This document shows, piece after piece, positions 17,003 through 26,141 of a stretch of 40,455 nucleotides of DNA; the first letter of the stretch is position 1, and every line of letters begins with the position of its first letter. Origin of the DNA: Spirochaetaceae bacterium (GTDB taxonomy: Bacteria > Spirochaetota > Spirochaetia > WRBN01); NCBI GenBank assembly GCA_009784515.1, contig WRBN01000005.1, forward strand, positions 1-40,455. Reading direction: 5' to 3'. Under the pieces are notes generated by a model, which saw only the letters and a program-made list of their open reading frames with translations, did not search any database and had not been told where the DNA came from. Both the position numbers and the translations under genes were made by a program.

Positions 17003-17893
17003 TTAATTAAGCATAAATAACTTTTTAAGCACATCATCGTTATTGCGCCAAGCTTTATCGGCCTTTACTTTAATATCCAGCTCTATTTTATAAGGAAAGA
17101 TTAAGCTTAATTCCTTTAAACTTGCCACGCGTATTTTGCGTAAAGTTAGTCCTTCCCGGCCTATCAGCATAGCCTTTTGACTTTCACGCTCTACCACCAT
17201 AAAGAGACGCACCCAAAGTTTACTGCCGCGCATTTCCATATCGGCTATATCAATGTATAAAGCATGAGGCACTTCATTACGCAGCTGTTTAATAGCTTGT
17301 TCACGCAAAATTTCGCTAATACGCAGGGTCGGTTGCTGATCGGTATACATTTCGGCCGGGTATAAAGCCTCACTCTCCGGTAATAGTTCGATGAGCTGGG
17401 TGGTAAGTTCATTGAGGCCGGTTTTTTCTTGTGCCGAAATATGAACCGCTGTTATATCAGGTAAAAAGTGTTTAATAAATTGGTTGTAAAAAGGTAAATT
17501 ACGGACGGCGTCTTCTTTATCTATCTTATTAAATGCTACTAATTTAGTCTTGCCGGTGCCGGCTACTAACTTGGCTACCTCTTCTTCTTCGGGGCCAAGT
17601 TTGCGGCTAACATCAATTAAATAGAGTATCGCGTCTGCATCTTCTAAGGCTCGTTTAGCTTCGGTAAATAAGTAATGATTAATCTTTTTATCACTTTTGT
17701 GCATACCGGGCGTATCAATAAAGACAATCTGCCCCTGCTCTTTATTCACAATAGCTCTAATATTACGGCGCGTGGTTTGCGGCAAGGGCGACACGATAGC
17801 GGTTTTGTAACCGGTTAAACTGTTGATGAGGCTGCTTTTTCCCGCCGATGGCCGCCCTACAATGGCCACAAAGCCGGCTTTAAAGTTGTTCAT
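17003..17893 (-). CDS. era: GTPase Era
   Basis: Era is an essential GTPase that binds the 3' end of 16S rRNA and helps mature the small ribosomal subunit. The 296-residue protein has G1 GRPSAGKS (13-20), the switch threonine near 41 (PQTTRRNI), G3 DTPG (60-63), G4 NKID (122-125), and a C-terminal KH domain with the RNA-binding GREGLTLRKI loop. Length and layout are standard. The minus-strand start is 136 bases from the divergent three-gene operon. Confidence 0.97.
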   Translation of the reverse strand: MNNFKAGFVAIVGRPSAGKSSLINSLTGYKTAIVSPLPQTTRRNIRAIVNKEQGQIVFIDTPGMHKSDKKINHYLFTEAKRALEDADAILYLIDVSRKLGPEEEEVAKLVAGTGKTKLVAFNKIDKEDAVRNLPFYNQFIKHFLPDITAVHISAQEKTGLNELTTQLIELLPESEALYPAEMYTDQQPTLRISEILREQAIKQLRNEVPHALYIDIADMEMRGSKLWVRLFMVVERESQKAMLIGREGLTLRKIRVASLKELSLIFPYKIELDIKVKADKAWRNNDDVLKKLFMLN

Positions 17894-17978
17894 AGGGATA
17901 GTTTAGCTGATTTTAAAGCTTTTGTAAAGGTAAGCACAATTACCTTATAATACTTTTTAGTTTTGATATTAAATTTAC

Positions 17979-18007
17979 TTGACAAGTTATTTATTCTAAC
18001 CTATACT
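17979..18007 (+). promoter_or_regulatory. Near-consensus promoter of the AAA+ operon
   Basis: TTGACA (17979-17984) and TATACT (18002-18007) are 17 bases apart. A Shine-Dalgarno AGGAG (18018-18022) lies 7 bases before the first ATG. Confidence 0.8.
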
Positions 18008-18029
18008 TACCCTAGTTAGGAGAAAAAAT

Positions 18030-18338
18030 ATGTTGCCGTTTTTAGGAATAATAGCTGCTGTATTAGGATTGATTACAATTATTGCTGTAATTGAACTTAA
18101 GTTTGAGGTAATTAAAGGTTGGTTTAGAGAAAAATCTACTTTGATGAATCGCAGTGATTCGAGCAAGGTGGCTTTTACACTTAAAGAAGGAATAAAAAAA
18201 GGAAAGTATAGAGTTGTTCAAGGAATTTTTGATAAGGAAAGCAATAAATTATTAGATGGGGTTAGATATGAAGCCGAAAGGCTTGACAATGAAATTGGGG
18301 AGCTTCATAGTAAGGATAAAATTGTCATTTATGAATAA
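18030..18338 (+). CDS. Small single-pass membrane protein of the AAA+ operon
   Basis: The 102-residue protein has one N-terminal membrane segment (about 3-24, LGIIAAVLGLITIIAVIEL) and a charged cytoplasmic part with a predicted beta-rich stretch (KGKYRVVQGIFDKESNKLLD) and acidic C-terminus. I recognise no family. It is the first gene behind a strong promoter, with a good ribosome-binding site, and its stop overlaps the start of the next gene by 8 bases, so the genes are translationally coupled. A membrane anchor for the downstream ATPase is a reasonable guess. Confidence 0.65.
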   Translation: MLPFLGIIAAVLGLITIIAVIELKFEVIKGWFREKSTLMNRSDSSKVAFTLKEGIKKGKYRVVQGIFDKESNKLLDGVRYEAERLDNEIGELHSKDKIVIYE

Positions 18339-18684
18339 AAACGATATTGAAGAGAGTGAAGCACAAATAGCTGTGCTAGAGGCTGGATTACCTACTTTAG
18401 GTGATTGTTGCAGCGACCTTATATTTTATTTTAAAGAACTAAAAAATGTTGCCGACATTTTCTTGGGTGTATGTCATGAATTTAGTACTGAATGTGAGAA
18501 AGTAGGGTATGAATTTAACCGCGCTGACTATGCGAGTCAGAATGATATTACGGAAAAAATTAAAAAATTTAGCGATAAAATAGAAGAATATAAAGAAGTA
18601 GAGGAGAGGCACTGCAATAATTTTAGTGAGATTATAAATTTATTGGAATTGAGAAGCCCTAAGCATGAACTTAATCTTAACTAA
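18331..18684 (+). CDS. Small helical protein of the AAA+ operon
   Basis: From ATG 18331 the protein is 117 residues, almost wholly helical and acidic, likely to form a coiled coil or helical bundle (for example ITEKIKKFSDKIEEYKEVEE). No family is recognised. The longer frame from 18256 overlaps the previous gene heavily, so I use 18331, which overlaps its stop by 8 bases. Its own 3' end overlaps the AAA+ gene by 20 bases. Such tight packing suggests the three products act as one unit. Confidence 0.65.
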   Translation: MNKNDIEESEAQIAVLEAGLPTLGDCCSDLIFYFKELKNVADIFLGVCHEFSTECEKVGYEFNRADYASQNDITEKIKKFSDKIEEYKEVEERHCNNFSEIINLLELRSPKHELNLN

Positions 18685-19711
18685 CATTCCCGATTTTAAT
18701 GAAAAAGACACTGTAAAATTTATTAACCGTGCTACAGCCACCCTAAATAAAATTTTGCCCAAAAAATACAGAAAAATTCACTCTGTAGAACTATCTCTTT
18801 ATTCATCAAAAAAAGAAAATAATGAGAAAGAAAAATTTTCTATTTTAGCTCAAGAGCCTTTATACTCTTTTGAGCAAATTATTTTAGAGCCTAGCACCCT
18901 TAAAGAGCTAAACTATGCCATCAGGTTTGAAAGTGTTAAAAATAAAGTTTATAATGAGTGGGGACTTGCTCAAATAGAGCCTAATCCCAAATTAGCCTTA
19001 AATTTTCATGGCACTAGTGGTACTGGTAAAACTATGGCAGCACACGGTCTTGCGAAAGCAATGAGGCGCAAAATTATCTTAGTCAGCTATGCCGAATTGG
19101 AGAGTAAATATCATGGTGACGGCCCCAAAAATGTCAAGAAATTCTTTCAAATAGCCAGCGAAAATAATGCCGTATTATTTATCGATGAAGCCGATAGTCT
19201 GTTATCTAAACGACTTACTAATATAACACAAGGCAGTGAGCAAGCTATTAACTCTATGCGCAGCCAGCTGCTTATTCAAATAGAGCAGTTTAATGGAGTT
19301 GTTATTTTTGCTACTAATCTAGCCCAAAACTATGATAAAGCTTTTGTAACCCGTATAAGAAGTATTCACTTTAAAAAACCAACCCTCGAAATGCGTAAAA
19401 AGTTATGGCAAGCTATGCTTTTACCACAATTACCGCTTGATAAAGGCATTAATGTTAATGAGCTAGCGGTTATAGATGATATTTGCGGCAGGGACATAAA
19501 AAATGCTATCATTAAGGCTGCTGTTACAACAGCAATAGATGATAAATTATTTATAACCGAAGAACTATTAATAGAAGCATTAAAAGATATTAAGAAAACC
19601 AATTACCAAATTACTAGTAGTTCTCTTTTAGAGGAAGAAAAAGAAGCTATAACCACAAAAGTTAAAGCGGCTCTATCTATTAACAACTCCTTTCACCCTG
19701 CCGATAAATAA
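18665..19711 (+). CDS. AAA+ ATPase (classic clade, VPS4/FtsH-like core)
   Basis: The 348-residue protein has an N-terminal non-ATPase part (1-105) and one AAA+ module: Walker A GTSGTGKT (116-123), a pore-loop-like ESKYHGDGPKN (146-156), Walker B AVLFIDEAD (169-177), sensor-1 ATN (216-218) and arginine fingers (TRIR, 229-232). This is the layout of hexameric threading ATPases related to VPS4, katanin and FtsH. It has no protease or metal site, so it is probably an unfoldase or remodeller. It ends an operon with two small proteins, one in the membrane, and is followed after 3 bases by a flagellar gene. Confidence 0.8.
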   Translation: MNLILTNIPDFNEKDTVKFINRATATLNKILPKKYRKIHSVELSLYSSKKENNEKEKFSILAQEPLYSFEQIILEPSTLKELNYAIRFESVKNKVYNEWGLAQIEPNPKLALNFHGTSGTGKTMAAHGLAKAMRRKIILVSYAELESKYHGDGPKNVKKFFQIASENNAVLFIDEADSLLSKRLTNITQGSEQAINSMRSQLLIQIEQFNGVVIFATNLAQNYDKAFVTRIRSIHFKKPTLEMRKKLWQAMLLPQLPLDKGINVNELAVIDDICGRDIKNAIIKAAVTTAIDDKLFITEELLIEALKDIKKTNYQITSSSLLEEEKEAITTKVKAALSINNSFHPADK

Positions 19712-19714
19712 ACC

Positions 19715-20113
19715 ATGAATATACCTAGCCTTAACAGCAACCTAGATAACTTTAATAATGCCCGTACTCAACAGCAAGATGGGGCTATTAGCGGCCTGCG
19801 TGCCATAGCGGAAGTTGATGTAGCCGCACTAAGCCCCAGCGAGTTGGAAGCTATTAAAGCTAAAACCCAAGAGTTTGAAGGCTTGTTCATTAAAATGATG
19901 TTTGATGAAATGCGCAAAAGCCTAAACCCGCCCTCTTCGGGCAGTATGGCCCATGACCAAGGACGAGACATTTTTAATGATATGCTACATGACCAATACG
20001 CGCAAATGCTTAGCCGCAGCGGTGGCATTGGTATAGCCGATATGATATTTAGACAGCTAACCACCCCCGTGATACCGGCTAGTGAGATAGCAAGAAGGTA
20101 TGGGGATAATTAA
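19715..20113 (+). CDS. Flagellar rod-binding protein (FlgJ N-terminal domain type)
   Basis: The 132-residue protein contains the rod-binding domain (about 45-110): AIKAKTQEFEGLFIKMMFDE and then MRKSLNPP and FNDMLHDQYAQMLSRSGGIG. FlgJ proteins cap the growing rod in the periplasm. The muramidase domain found in enterobacterial FlgJ is missing, as is usual in spirochaetes and alphaproteobacteria. There is no clear ribosome-binding site; the ATG comes 3 bases after the stop of the AAA+ gene, so it may depend on readthrough from that operon. Confidence 0.8.
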   Translation: MNIPSLNSNLDNFNNARTQQQDGAISGLRAIAEVDVAALSPSELEAIKAKTQEFEGLFIKMMFDEMRKSLNPPSSGSMAHDQGRDIFNDMLHDQYAQMLSRSGGIGIADMIFRQLTTPVIPASEIARRYGDN

Positions 20114-20138
20114 TTGATAATATTTTTTTAAAAATAAC

Positions 20139-20167
20139 TTGACGACTGGCTAAAAGATGGGTATAGT
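20139..20167 (+). promoter_or_regulatory. Promoter of the cas3-cas5c-cas8c-cas7 operon
   Basis: TTGACG (20139-20144) and TATAGT (20162-20167) are 17 bases apart, giving a start of transcription near 20174, about 20 bases before the likely cas3 start. Confidence 0.75.
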
Positions 20168-20193
20168 TTAGTAAATCTAAAGATAGGGGAAAG

Positions 20194-22629
20194 ATTATAC
20201 TAAAACCCGAATATATTCGCAACTACTACGCCCGCACTAAAACCGATAACTTTGGCAACACTATCGTAGGTGCACCCAAACAACTTCTTACAGACCATTT
20301 GGAGGAAGTTGCCAGACTCACCGCCGGCTTTTCAGCCAAACTTCAGCCTGTAATTAATAATAGTATTGATAGTAAACAATTAGGTTATTTGGCCGGCCTG
20401 TTGCACGATTACGGTAAGCTACAGTCCGCCTTTCAAAATAAGTTAAAGGGCATTAAAAGCGACTGTCCACACGCAGGCGCTGGAGCTAAGTATTTACTGG
20501 GTCAGCAAAATTTTAATCCCTTATTGAAAGACATTTTAATAAACATTATCGCCGCTCATCATGCCGGCCTTTACGATACCCTTGCCGCCGATAATAAACT
20601 GCAAAATGTTTTAAGCAAAGATTATGCCGAAACCAGTTACGCTAATAGTGTTGATTACCTTTTTTTAGAGAATGAACTTACTAAGTTTAACACAAAAGGT
20701 TCATTCTTTAACCCCGCACTAATTGATAAGGACGGGGCGGTAAATTTTAGCCTAACTTTCCTTAGCCGAATGCTCTTTAGTATGTTGGTTGATGCCGACC
20801 GTCTTGATAGTGAAGCCTTTAATGAAGAAGGTAAAGAAAATAATAAGGCCGAAAAACGTAAAGAATATAAAAAGATTAATGAACTGGCCAAAAAATTTTT
20901 GAATTATTATCAAAATAAATTTGGCAACTTAAAGCCCGATTTAGCCACCAAAGATGGCCTATTAAATAGCCAGCGTAGTGCCATTTATAACGAATGTTTA
21001 GCCGCTGCCGATAAACCCATCGGTCTGTTTAGTTTAACCGTGCCCACCGGTGGCGGTAAAACCTTAAGTAGTATGGTCTTTGCCTTAAAACATGCTATAA
21101 AGTACGGGCAAGAAAGGGTTATTTATGTAGCGCCCTTTACTGCTATTATCGACCAGAATGCGAATGAATATGCAAAAATTTTTGGTGAGGAAGAGGTATT
21201 AGCCCATTACAGCACCAACAATTATCAATTTAAAAATACTCATGAGGGCAAAGAAGAGCAAATTAACCACCGTGCCGAACTTGCTAGCGAAAACTGGGAC
21301 GCACCCATTATTGTAACCACCGCCGTGCAATTTTGGGAGAGCCTCTTTTCGGCTAATCCTCAAAAAACGCGTAAAATTCATAACATATTAAACAGTGTGG
21401 TTATTTTAGATGAATGCCAGCTACTCCCCACCCAGTATCTTATCGCTTTGCTAGAAACCCTAAAGGAACTACCTAAATACAATACCAGCGTGGTGCTGTG
21501 TACGGCTACTCAGCCGGCTTTGTTACAAAGCCATTTACCTGCAAAAATAGCTGAAAAAGGTTTTGGGTTGCCCGAAAAAGATGTTACTGAAATCATCAAT
21601 AATCCGCTGGAGCTAGCCAAACATTTTGAGCGGGTTACGATAGAGCTAAAAGAGCAAATAACTAAAGACAAGCTCATTAATGAGCTTGCAAACCTTAACC
21701 AAGTTTTGTGCATTGTTAGCACGCGTAGGTTAGCGCGTGAACTCTTTGAAGAGCTTAGCAAAGATAAAACTGAAAATGTTTATCATTTAAGTGCCTTAAT
21801 GTGTGTACAGCATAGGTTAGAGATACTGGACAAAGTAAAAGAGTGTCTTAAAAATAACCAGCCCTGCCGCCTTGTTACCACTCAACTTATTGAGGCGGGG
21901 GTAGATATAGATTTTCCGGTAGTTTACCGTTATAAGGCGGGGCTAGATAGTTTGGTACAGGCCGCAGGCCGTTGTAACCGCAATAATAAGTTACCGCAGT
22001 TGGGGAAGTTTGTTATTTTTAGCTTGACTAGCGATGAGTACAAAGAGCCGCTACTCTTTCAAAAGCAAACAGAGACCTTTGAGATGGTAAAACGTAATTT
22101 TGCTACAGAAGAATTTTTTGCACAAAGTACTATTACTTTATATTTTAAAAAACTTTATAGTAAATATAGTTTAGATGAAAAAGAGGTTCATGAACTTTGT
22201 AAATGCAGTACAAGCTTTACTAAAAGCCTCTTTGAAACCGGCTATAGGGGCTATAATTTTGCCGGTGTTGATAAAAATTTTAAAATTATTGATAATGAAC
22301 AATACTCTCTTATTATTCCTTACAATAATGCAGCTTTAGAATTAATTGAAGATTTACAAAAAATAATTGCAGAGAGAAAGCTAGGGCTAGATGAGAGGAA
22401 ACCTAGAAGTATCAGTAAAATTTTAAAAAAACTTGCTAAAAGCCAAGTTTCGGTGTATGATAATACCTTTAGTAAGCTTAATAAATTAGGTGCTTTAATT
22501 CCGCTAGCTATTAACAAAGATAGCACGATTTATATTTTAAATAAAAATTATTATACAGATTGTTATAGTAGCAACTATGGCCTAAGTGAAGAGGCCGAAG
22601 CCGGTAAGCCCGAAGATTATATAATTTAG
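20194..22629 (+). CDS. cas3: CRISPR-associated nuclease-helicase Cas3 (type I-C), non-ATG start
   Basis: Cas3 nicks and degrades DNA marked by the type I surveillance complex. In this frame the HD nuclease part has its first His in TDHLEEVA (H35) and the HD pair in GLLHDYGK (71-72). The helicase has Walker A TGGGKT (near 284), ILDECQ (near 405), and the motif VI region (LVQAAGRCNRN). The frame has no ATG, GTG or TTG before TTG 20299, yet the codons from about 20209 (EYIRNYYART...) are family-like and H35 lies just before that TTG. I therefore place the start at ATT 20194 (or ATA 20197), 4-7 bases after AGGGG; TTG 20299 would cost the metal-binding His. From 20194 the length is 811 residues. 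Confidence 0.9.
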   Translation: MILKPEYIRNYYARTKTDNFGNTIVGAPKQLLTDHLEEVARLTAGFSAKLQPVINNSIDSKQLGYLAGLLHDYGKLQSAFQNKLKGIKSDCPHAGAGAKYLLGQQNFNPLLKDILINIIAAHHAGLYDTLAADNKLQNVLSKDYAETSYANSVDYLFLENELTKFNTKGSFFNPALIDKDGAVNFSLTFLSRMLFSMLVDADRLDSEAFNEEGKENNKAEKRKEYKKINELAKKFLNYYQNKFGNLKPDLATKDGLLNSQRSAIYNECLAAADKPIGLFSLTVPTGGGKTLSSMVFALKHAIKYGQERVIYVAPFTAIIDQNANEYAKIFGEEEVLAHYSTNNYQFKNTHEGKEEQINHRAELASENWDAPIIVTTAVQFWESLFSANPQKTRKIHNILNSVVILDECQLLPTQYLIALLETLKELPKYNTSVVLCTATQPALLQSHLPAKIAEKGFGLPEKDVTEIINNPLELAKHFERVTIELKEQITKDKLINELANLNQVLCIVSTRRLARELFEELSKDKTENVYHLSALMCVQHRLEILDKVKECLKNNQPCRLVTTQLIEAGVDIDFPVVYRYKAGLDSLVQAAGRCNRNNKLPQLGKFVIFSLTSDEYKEPLLFQKQTETFEMVKRNFATEEFFAQSTITLYFKKLYSKYSLDEKEVHELCKCSTSFTKSLFETGYRGYNFAGVDKNFKIIDNEQYSLIIPYNNAALELIEDLQKIIAERKLGLDERKPRSISKILKKLAKSQVSVYDNTFSKLNKLGALIPLAINKDSTIYILNKNYYTDCYSSNYGLSEEAEAGKPEDYII

Positions 22630-22641
22630 AAGAGAGGCAAT

Positions 22642-23307
22642 ATGCAGGGAGTACAAGTTTATTTTGAGGGCCAATATGCCTGTTTTACCCGCCCCGAGCT
22701 AAAAACCGAGCGGGTAAGTTATGATGTACCCACACCGGGTGCCGTACGCAATATGCTGCAGGCTATTTATTGGAAGCCGGCAATAGAGTGGCATATCCGC
22801 TCTATCACGGTGCTAAAACCTATTCAGTTTATGACGGTAAAACGTAATGAGGTGTACGGCCAGCAAAGCGAAAGCGGTGGAAATAAGGGCGGTATCATTA
22901 TTGAGAACAACCGCGTGCAACGTAACGGTTTACTGTTAAAAGACGTGGCTTATATAGTAGACGCTTACTTTACCTTAACCGCTAAAGCAGGAACGGAAGA
23001 CACCGAAGAAAAACACTTTGCTATCATCAAACGGCGTTTACAAAATGGCCAATGCTTTGCCCAGCCCTTTTTGGGCTGCCGTGAGTTTAGTGCCTTTTTT
23101 AGAGAGGCTCAAGATGTACATACTGAGCTTGAGTTTATTAAAGCTAAAGGTGAGCAAGTTGCAGAAATTGACTATAAAGATTTAGGGTACATGCTTTATG
23201 ATGTGGATTATAGTAACCCTCAAGCTAAAGTTTTACAGCCGCGTTACTTTGAGGCAAAATTGATAAATAATGTGCTTACAATAGAGGGTGTAGAGGTAAA
23301 ACAATGA
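22642..23307 (+). CDS. cas5c: Cas5c, crRNA-processing endonuclease (type I-C)
   Basis: In type I-C, which lacks Cas6, Cas5c cuts the repeat RNA and stays on the 5' handle. The 221-residue protein shows the likely catalytic residues of the family: Y43 (AIYWKPAIEW), and the adjacent K124 and H125 (TEEKHFAIIK), corresponding to Tyr46, Lys116 and His117 described for the Bacillus halodurans enzyme. The CFTRPELKTERVSYDVPTPG start is typical. The start codon follows AGAGG at a good distance, 12 bases after cas3, and its stop overlaps cas8c as ATGA. Confidence 0.96.
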   Translation: MQGVQVYFEGQYACFTRPELKTERVSYDVPTPGAVRNMLQAIYWKPAIEWHIRSITVLKPIQFMTVKRNEVYGQQSESGGNKGGIIIENNRVQRNGLLLKDVAYIVDAYFTLTAKAGTEDTEEKHFAIIKRRLQNGQCFAQPFLGCREFSAFFREAQDVHTELEFIKAKGEQVAEIDYKDLGYMLYDVDYSNPQAKVLQPRYFEAKLINNVLTIEGVEVKQ

Positions 23308-25145
23308 TACTAAACGCTTTATACAAGTTATATAATCGGCTAGAAAGTGACCCTAATGAGCGTGAAAATATTCCTAGTAGGTCATCAAGTAAAATTAAGG
23401 TAAACTATGCTTTAGTTATTAATAAAGAAGGTAAACTCATAGCCATAAACCTTATAGGGAATGCCGAAAAAGCTAAGGTACAAAGTAAAAAACTCTTTGT
23501 GCCTTATCAACTAGACGATAGCGGCGGTATCCGCGAACGCTTTTTGTGCGGTAAAGCCAAATATTTATTAGGAGTAGATAGTAAAGATAGCAAACTTTAC
23601 GAGGCTTACTTTGAAGCTACCAAAAAACTGCACCATGCTATAGGTGATAAATTAACCAATAATAGTGAAATGCAGGCGGTGATTAAGTTTTTTGATAACT
23701 GGTTACCTGAACAAGCCTTAGAAAACAACATTATTAAAGAAAAATGGGACGATTTAGTAAAAAACCCGGCCAGCTTAGTCTTTGAGGTTGAAATGGGTGA
23801 AAGCCTTTATGTGCATGAAAATGAGGAGATTAAAGAGGCTTTTAAACAAGACTACGAGCAAAAGTTTAGCGGCAGCGATGTAACTAAAGGAACTTGCCTG
23901 ATAAGCGGGAAAGAAGATATGCCCTTAGTACGTTTGCACGAAAAAATTAAAGGTGTAGCAGGGGCGCAACCTACTGGGGCCAACCTTGTAAGTTATAACG
24001 ACACCATCTTTGAAAGTTATGGCCTTAAGGGTGGCGAAAATGCTAAAATTAGCGGGGAAACTGCCTTTAATTATGCCGCCGCCCTTAATTATTTGCTTAG
24101 TAATAGCAAGCGGTATACACGTGCTGGGAGTACCACTTTTGTTTATTGGAGTGAAATTAAAGACCCCGCCGAAGATGAAATTGATTTAATTATTGAAGCC
24201 GAAGAGACTGCCCTTGATAATTTGCTGGCTGAATATTCTCAGTTAAAGCAAAACAAGGTTACTTTAAAGGCAAGGGATAATCAAGCTTTTTACATTTTAG
24301 CCCTTATCCCCGCGGCTGGGCGGCTGGGCATTCGCTTCTTTTTAGAAAGTAATGTTGATAAATTAAAAATGAGCATTGCCAGCCATTACCAAGATATAGC
24401 TTTAGGCACACCGCCCGATGAGCCCGCCAAAGATGAAGAGAGAAAGCCCATTAAAGCTAAAAGCGGTAAAGATGGCACGAAAAAAATTAAGCAATATGTG
24501 GGGCTTTATAAACTAATGGATAGTCTTGTAAGCCAAAATATTAAGAAAAATAGAAGTGAAGCTATTGACGATAACCTAGCCGGTAAAATTGCCTACGCTA
24601 TCTTTAGCGGAATAAATTATCCGCAAAACTTATTAGTGGCGGTAATACGGGCTATTAAGGCCGATGGGCAGGTTACACGGCCGCGTGCCAGCATTATTAA
24701 AGGTGTATTAGTAAGAAATTATGATAAACGAGAGGAGATAAATAAAGTGCTTAATGAACAATTAGACGATGTGGGCTACCTGTGCGGGCGGCTCTTTGCC
24801 GTGCTAGAGGCCACTCAAAATAAAGCCATTGGCGGCGGTACTACTATTGCCGACAAATATTTGGCCACCGCAGCCAGTACGCCGGTGCGAGTTTTTCCGC
24901 AATTATTAAACCTTAACCAGCACCACAAAAGTAAAATTGGTGGTGGCCTTGCCGTTAATATTGATAAAGAGTTACAAGAAATTTTTAACCTCTTTAAAGA
25001 GGGTATGAACTTTCCTAAAACTCTCTCCACAGAGGGGCAAGGATTGTTTTACATTGGCTACTACCAAGAAAAAGCCGCTGTGTGGCAAAGATTAAAATCG
25101 GCTAAACCCGCAGATATTAACCCAACTGAAGAAGGAGCTAACTAA
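23304..25145 (+). CDS. cas8c: Cas8c, large subunit of the I-C complex (Csd1)
   Basis: Cas8c reads the PAM and holds the displaced strand in the I-C surveillance complex; an internal start in its gene often also makes a small Cas11-like subunit. The 613-residue product matches the Csd1 pattern, including the N-terminal ALYKLYNRLESDP, the zinc-like CLISGKEDMPLVRLHEKIKG region, and the LNYLLSNSKRYTRAGSTTFV stretch. Length is normal. It overlaps cas5c by 4 bases and is 2 bases from cas7. Several internal ATG codons exist in the C-terminal third (for example at 24516), but I cannot point to one with a convincing ribosome-binding site. Confidence 0.94.
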   Translation: MILNALYKLYNRLESDPNERENIPSRSSSKIKVNYALVINKEGKLIAINLIGNAEKAKVQSKKLFVPYQLDDSGGIRERFLCGKAKYLLGVDSKDSKLYEAYFEATKKLHHAIGDKLTNNSEMQAVIKFFDNWLPEQALENNIIKEKWDDLVKNPASLVFEVEMGESLYVHENEEIKEAFKQDYEQKFSGSDVTKGTCLISGKEDMPLVRLHEKIKGVAGAQPTGANLVSYNDTIFESYGLKGGENAKISGETAFNYAAALNYLLSNSKRYTRAGSTTFVYWSEIKDPAEDEIDLIIEAEETALDNLLAEYSQLKQNKVTLKARDNQAFYILALIPAAGRLGIRFFLESNVDKLKMSIASHYQDIALGTPPDEPAKDEERKPIKAKSGKDGTKKIKQYVGLYKLMDSLVSQNIKKNRSEAIDDNLAGKIAYAIFSGINYPQNLLVAVIRAIKADGQVTRPRASIIKGVLVRNYDKREEINKVLNEQLDDVGYLCGRLFAVLEATQNKAIGGGTTIADKYLATAASTPVRVFPQLLNLNQHHKSKIGGGLAVNIDKELQEIFNLFKEGMNFPKTLSTEGQGLFYIGYYQEKAAVWQRLKSAKPADINPTEEGAN

Positions 25146-25147
25146 CC

Positions 25148-26104
25148 ATGAGTAATATTGAAAACCGCTACGACTTTGTCTATTTTTTTGAGGTAACCAA
25201 CGGTAACCCCAACGGCGACCCTGATGCCGGCAACCTTCCCCGTGTTGATGTGGAGACGGGTTTAGGTATAACTACCGATGTATCTTTAAAACGTAAAGTA
25301 CGTAACTATGTAACTATGACAGATAAGCCACAAGGGGAAGACAACTATGTCTCAGAAAATAGTGAAGAAAGACGTTACAATATTTATATTAAAGAAGCGT
25401 CTGTTTTAAATCGTAATCACGATAAAGCACATGAAGCCGTTGGTAGCGATTTAAGGGAGAAAAGCCCAAATGCAACCAAAGGTAATGCTAAAACTGATAA
25501 TGCTAAAAAATGGCTTTGTAATAACTTTTATGATATTCGTACCTTTGGTGCGGTGATGAATACCGGCGCTGCCAGCGGTGTAGTGAGAGGTCCTGTGCAG
25601 TTTACTTTTAGTCAAAGCGTAGAGCCTGTTATGCCCACCGAAATTAGTGTAACCCGTATGGCTGTAACTAAAGAAGAAGATTTACAAAAAGAACGTACCA
25701 TCGGCAAAAAAACCTACATTCCCTACGGCCTGTACCGCATGGAGGGCTTTATTAGCGCTAACCAAGCCGCTGCCACAGGTTTTACCCAAGAAGATTTAGA
25801 TTTACTATGGGAGAGCTTAATTAACATGTTTGAGCAAGACCATTCGGCAAGTAGAGGCAAAATGGGAGCGAGAAAGCTGATTGTGTTTAAACACGAAAGC
25901 AAGCTAGGCAATGCCCCTGCACAAACCCTGTTTGACCTAGTACGCGTTAAACGCCTTAATGACAAAGGCGAAGCCGTGGGTGATGTGGTTACCCAAAAGG
26001 AACTGCTAAAAGATTTGCCGCCGGCAAGGTATTTTGCCGATTATAAAATTGAGGTGGAGAGCGGTAAGTTGCCTAGTGGTGTTGTGATTGAAGAGAAGCT
26101 ATAA
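25148..26104 (+). CDS. cas7: Cas7, backbone subunit of the I-C complex (Csd2)
   Basis: Cas7 polymerises along the crRNA spacer. The 318-residue protein has the family N-terminus RYDFVYFFEVTNGNPNGDPD followed by LPRVDVETGLGITTDVSLKR and the DIRTFGAVMNTG segment. GAAGGAG upstream provides a ribosome-binding site. It is the last gene of the first cas block: a strong hairpin and a new promoter follow immediately. Confidence 0.96.
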   Translation: MSNIENRYDFVYFFEVTNGNPNGDPDAGNLPRVDVETGLGITTDVSLKRKVRNYVTMTDKPQGEDNYVSENSEERRYNIYIKEASVLNRNHDKAHEAVGSDLREKSPNATKGNAKTDNAKKWLCNNFYDIRTFGAVMNTGAASGVVRGPVQFTFSQSVEPVMPTEISVTRMAVTKEEDLQKERTIGKKTYIPYGLYRMEGFISANQAAATGFTQEDLDLLWESLINMFEQDHSASRGKMGARKLIVFKHESKLGNAPAQTLFDLVRVKRLNDKGEAVGDVVTQKELLKDLPPARYFADYKIEVESGKLPSGVVIEEKL

Positions 26105-26112
26105 AAATTTGT

Positions 26113-26141
26113 TTGACAAATGGGTACTCCTAGTGTAAACT
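26113..26141 (+). promoter_or_regulatory. Promoter of the DUF262 gene, overlapping a palindrome
   Basis: TTGACA (26113-26118) and TAAACT (26136-26141) are 17 bases apart. The -10 box straddles the loop and right arm of the hairpin at 26123-26150, so the same bases could also act as an operator. Confidence 0.65.

Noticed and set aside
20168-20202. Possible target of the miniature CRISPR spacer in the cas3 promoter (AGTAA after TTT).
   Set aside because: Only the first five bases match, then a run of mismatches; in such AT-rich DNA this is expected by chance.
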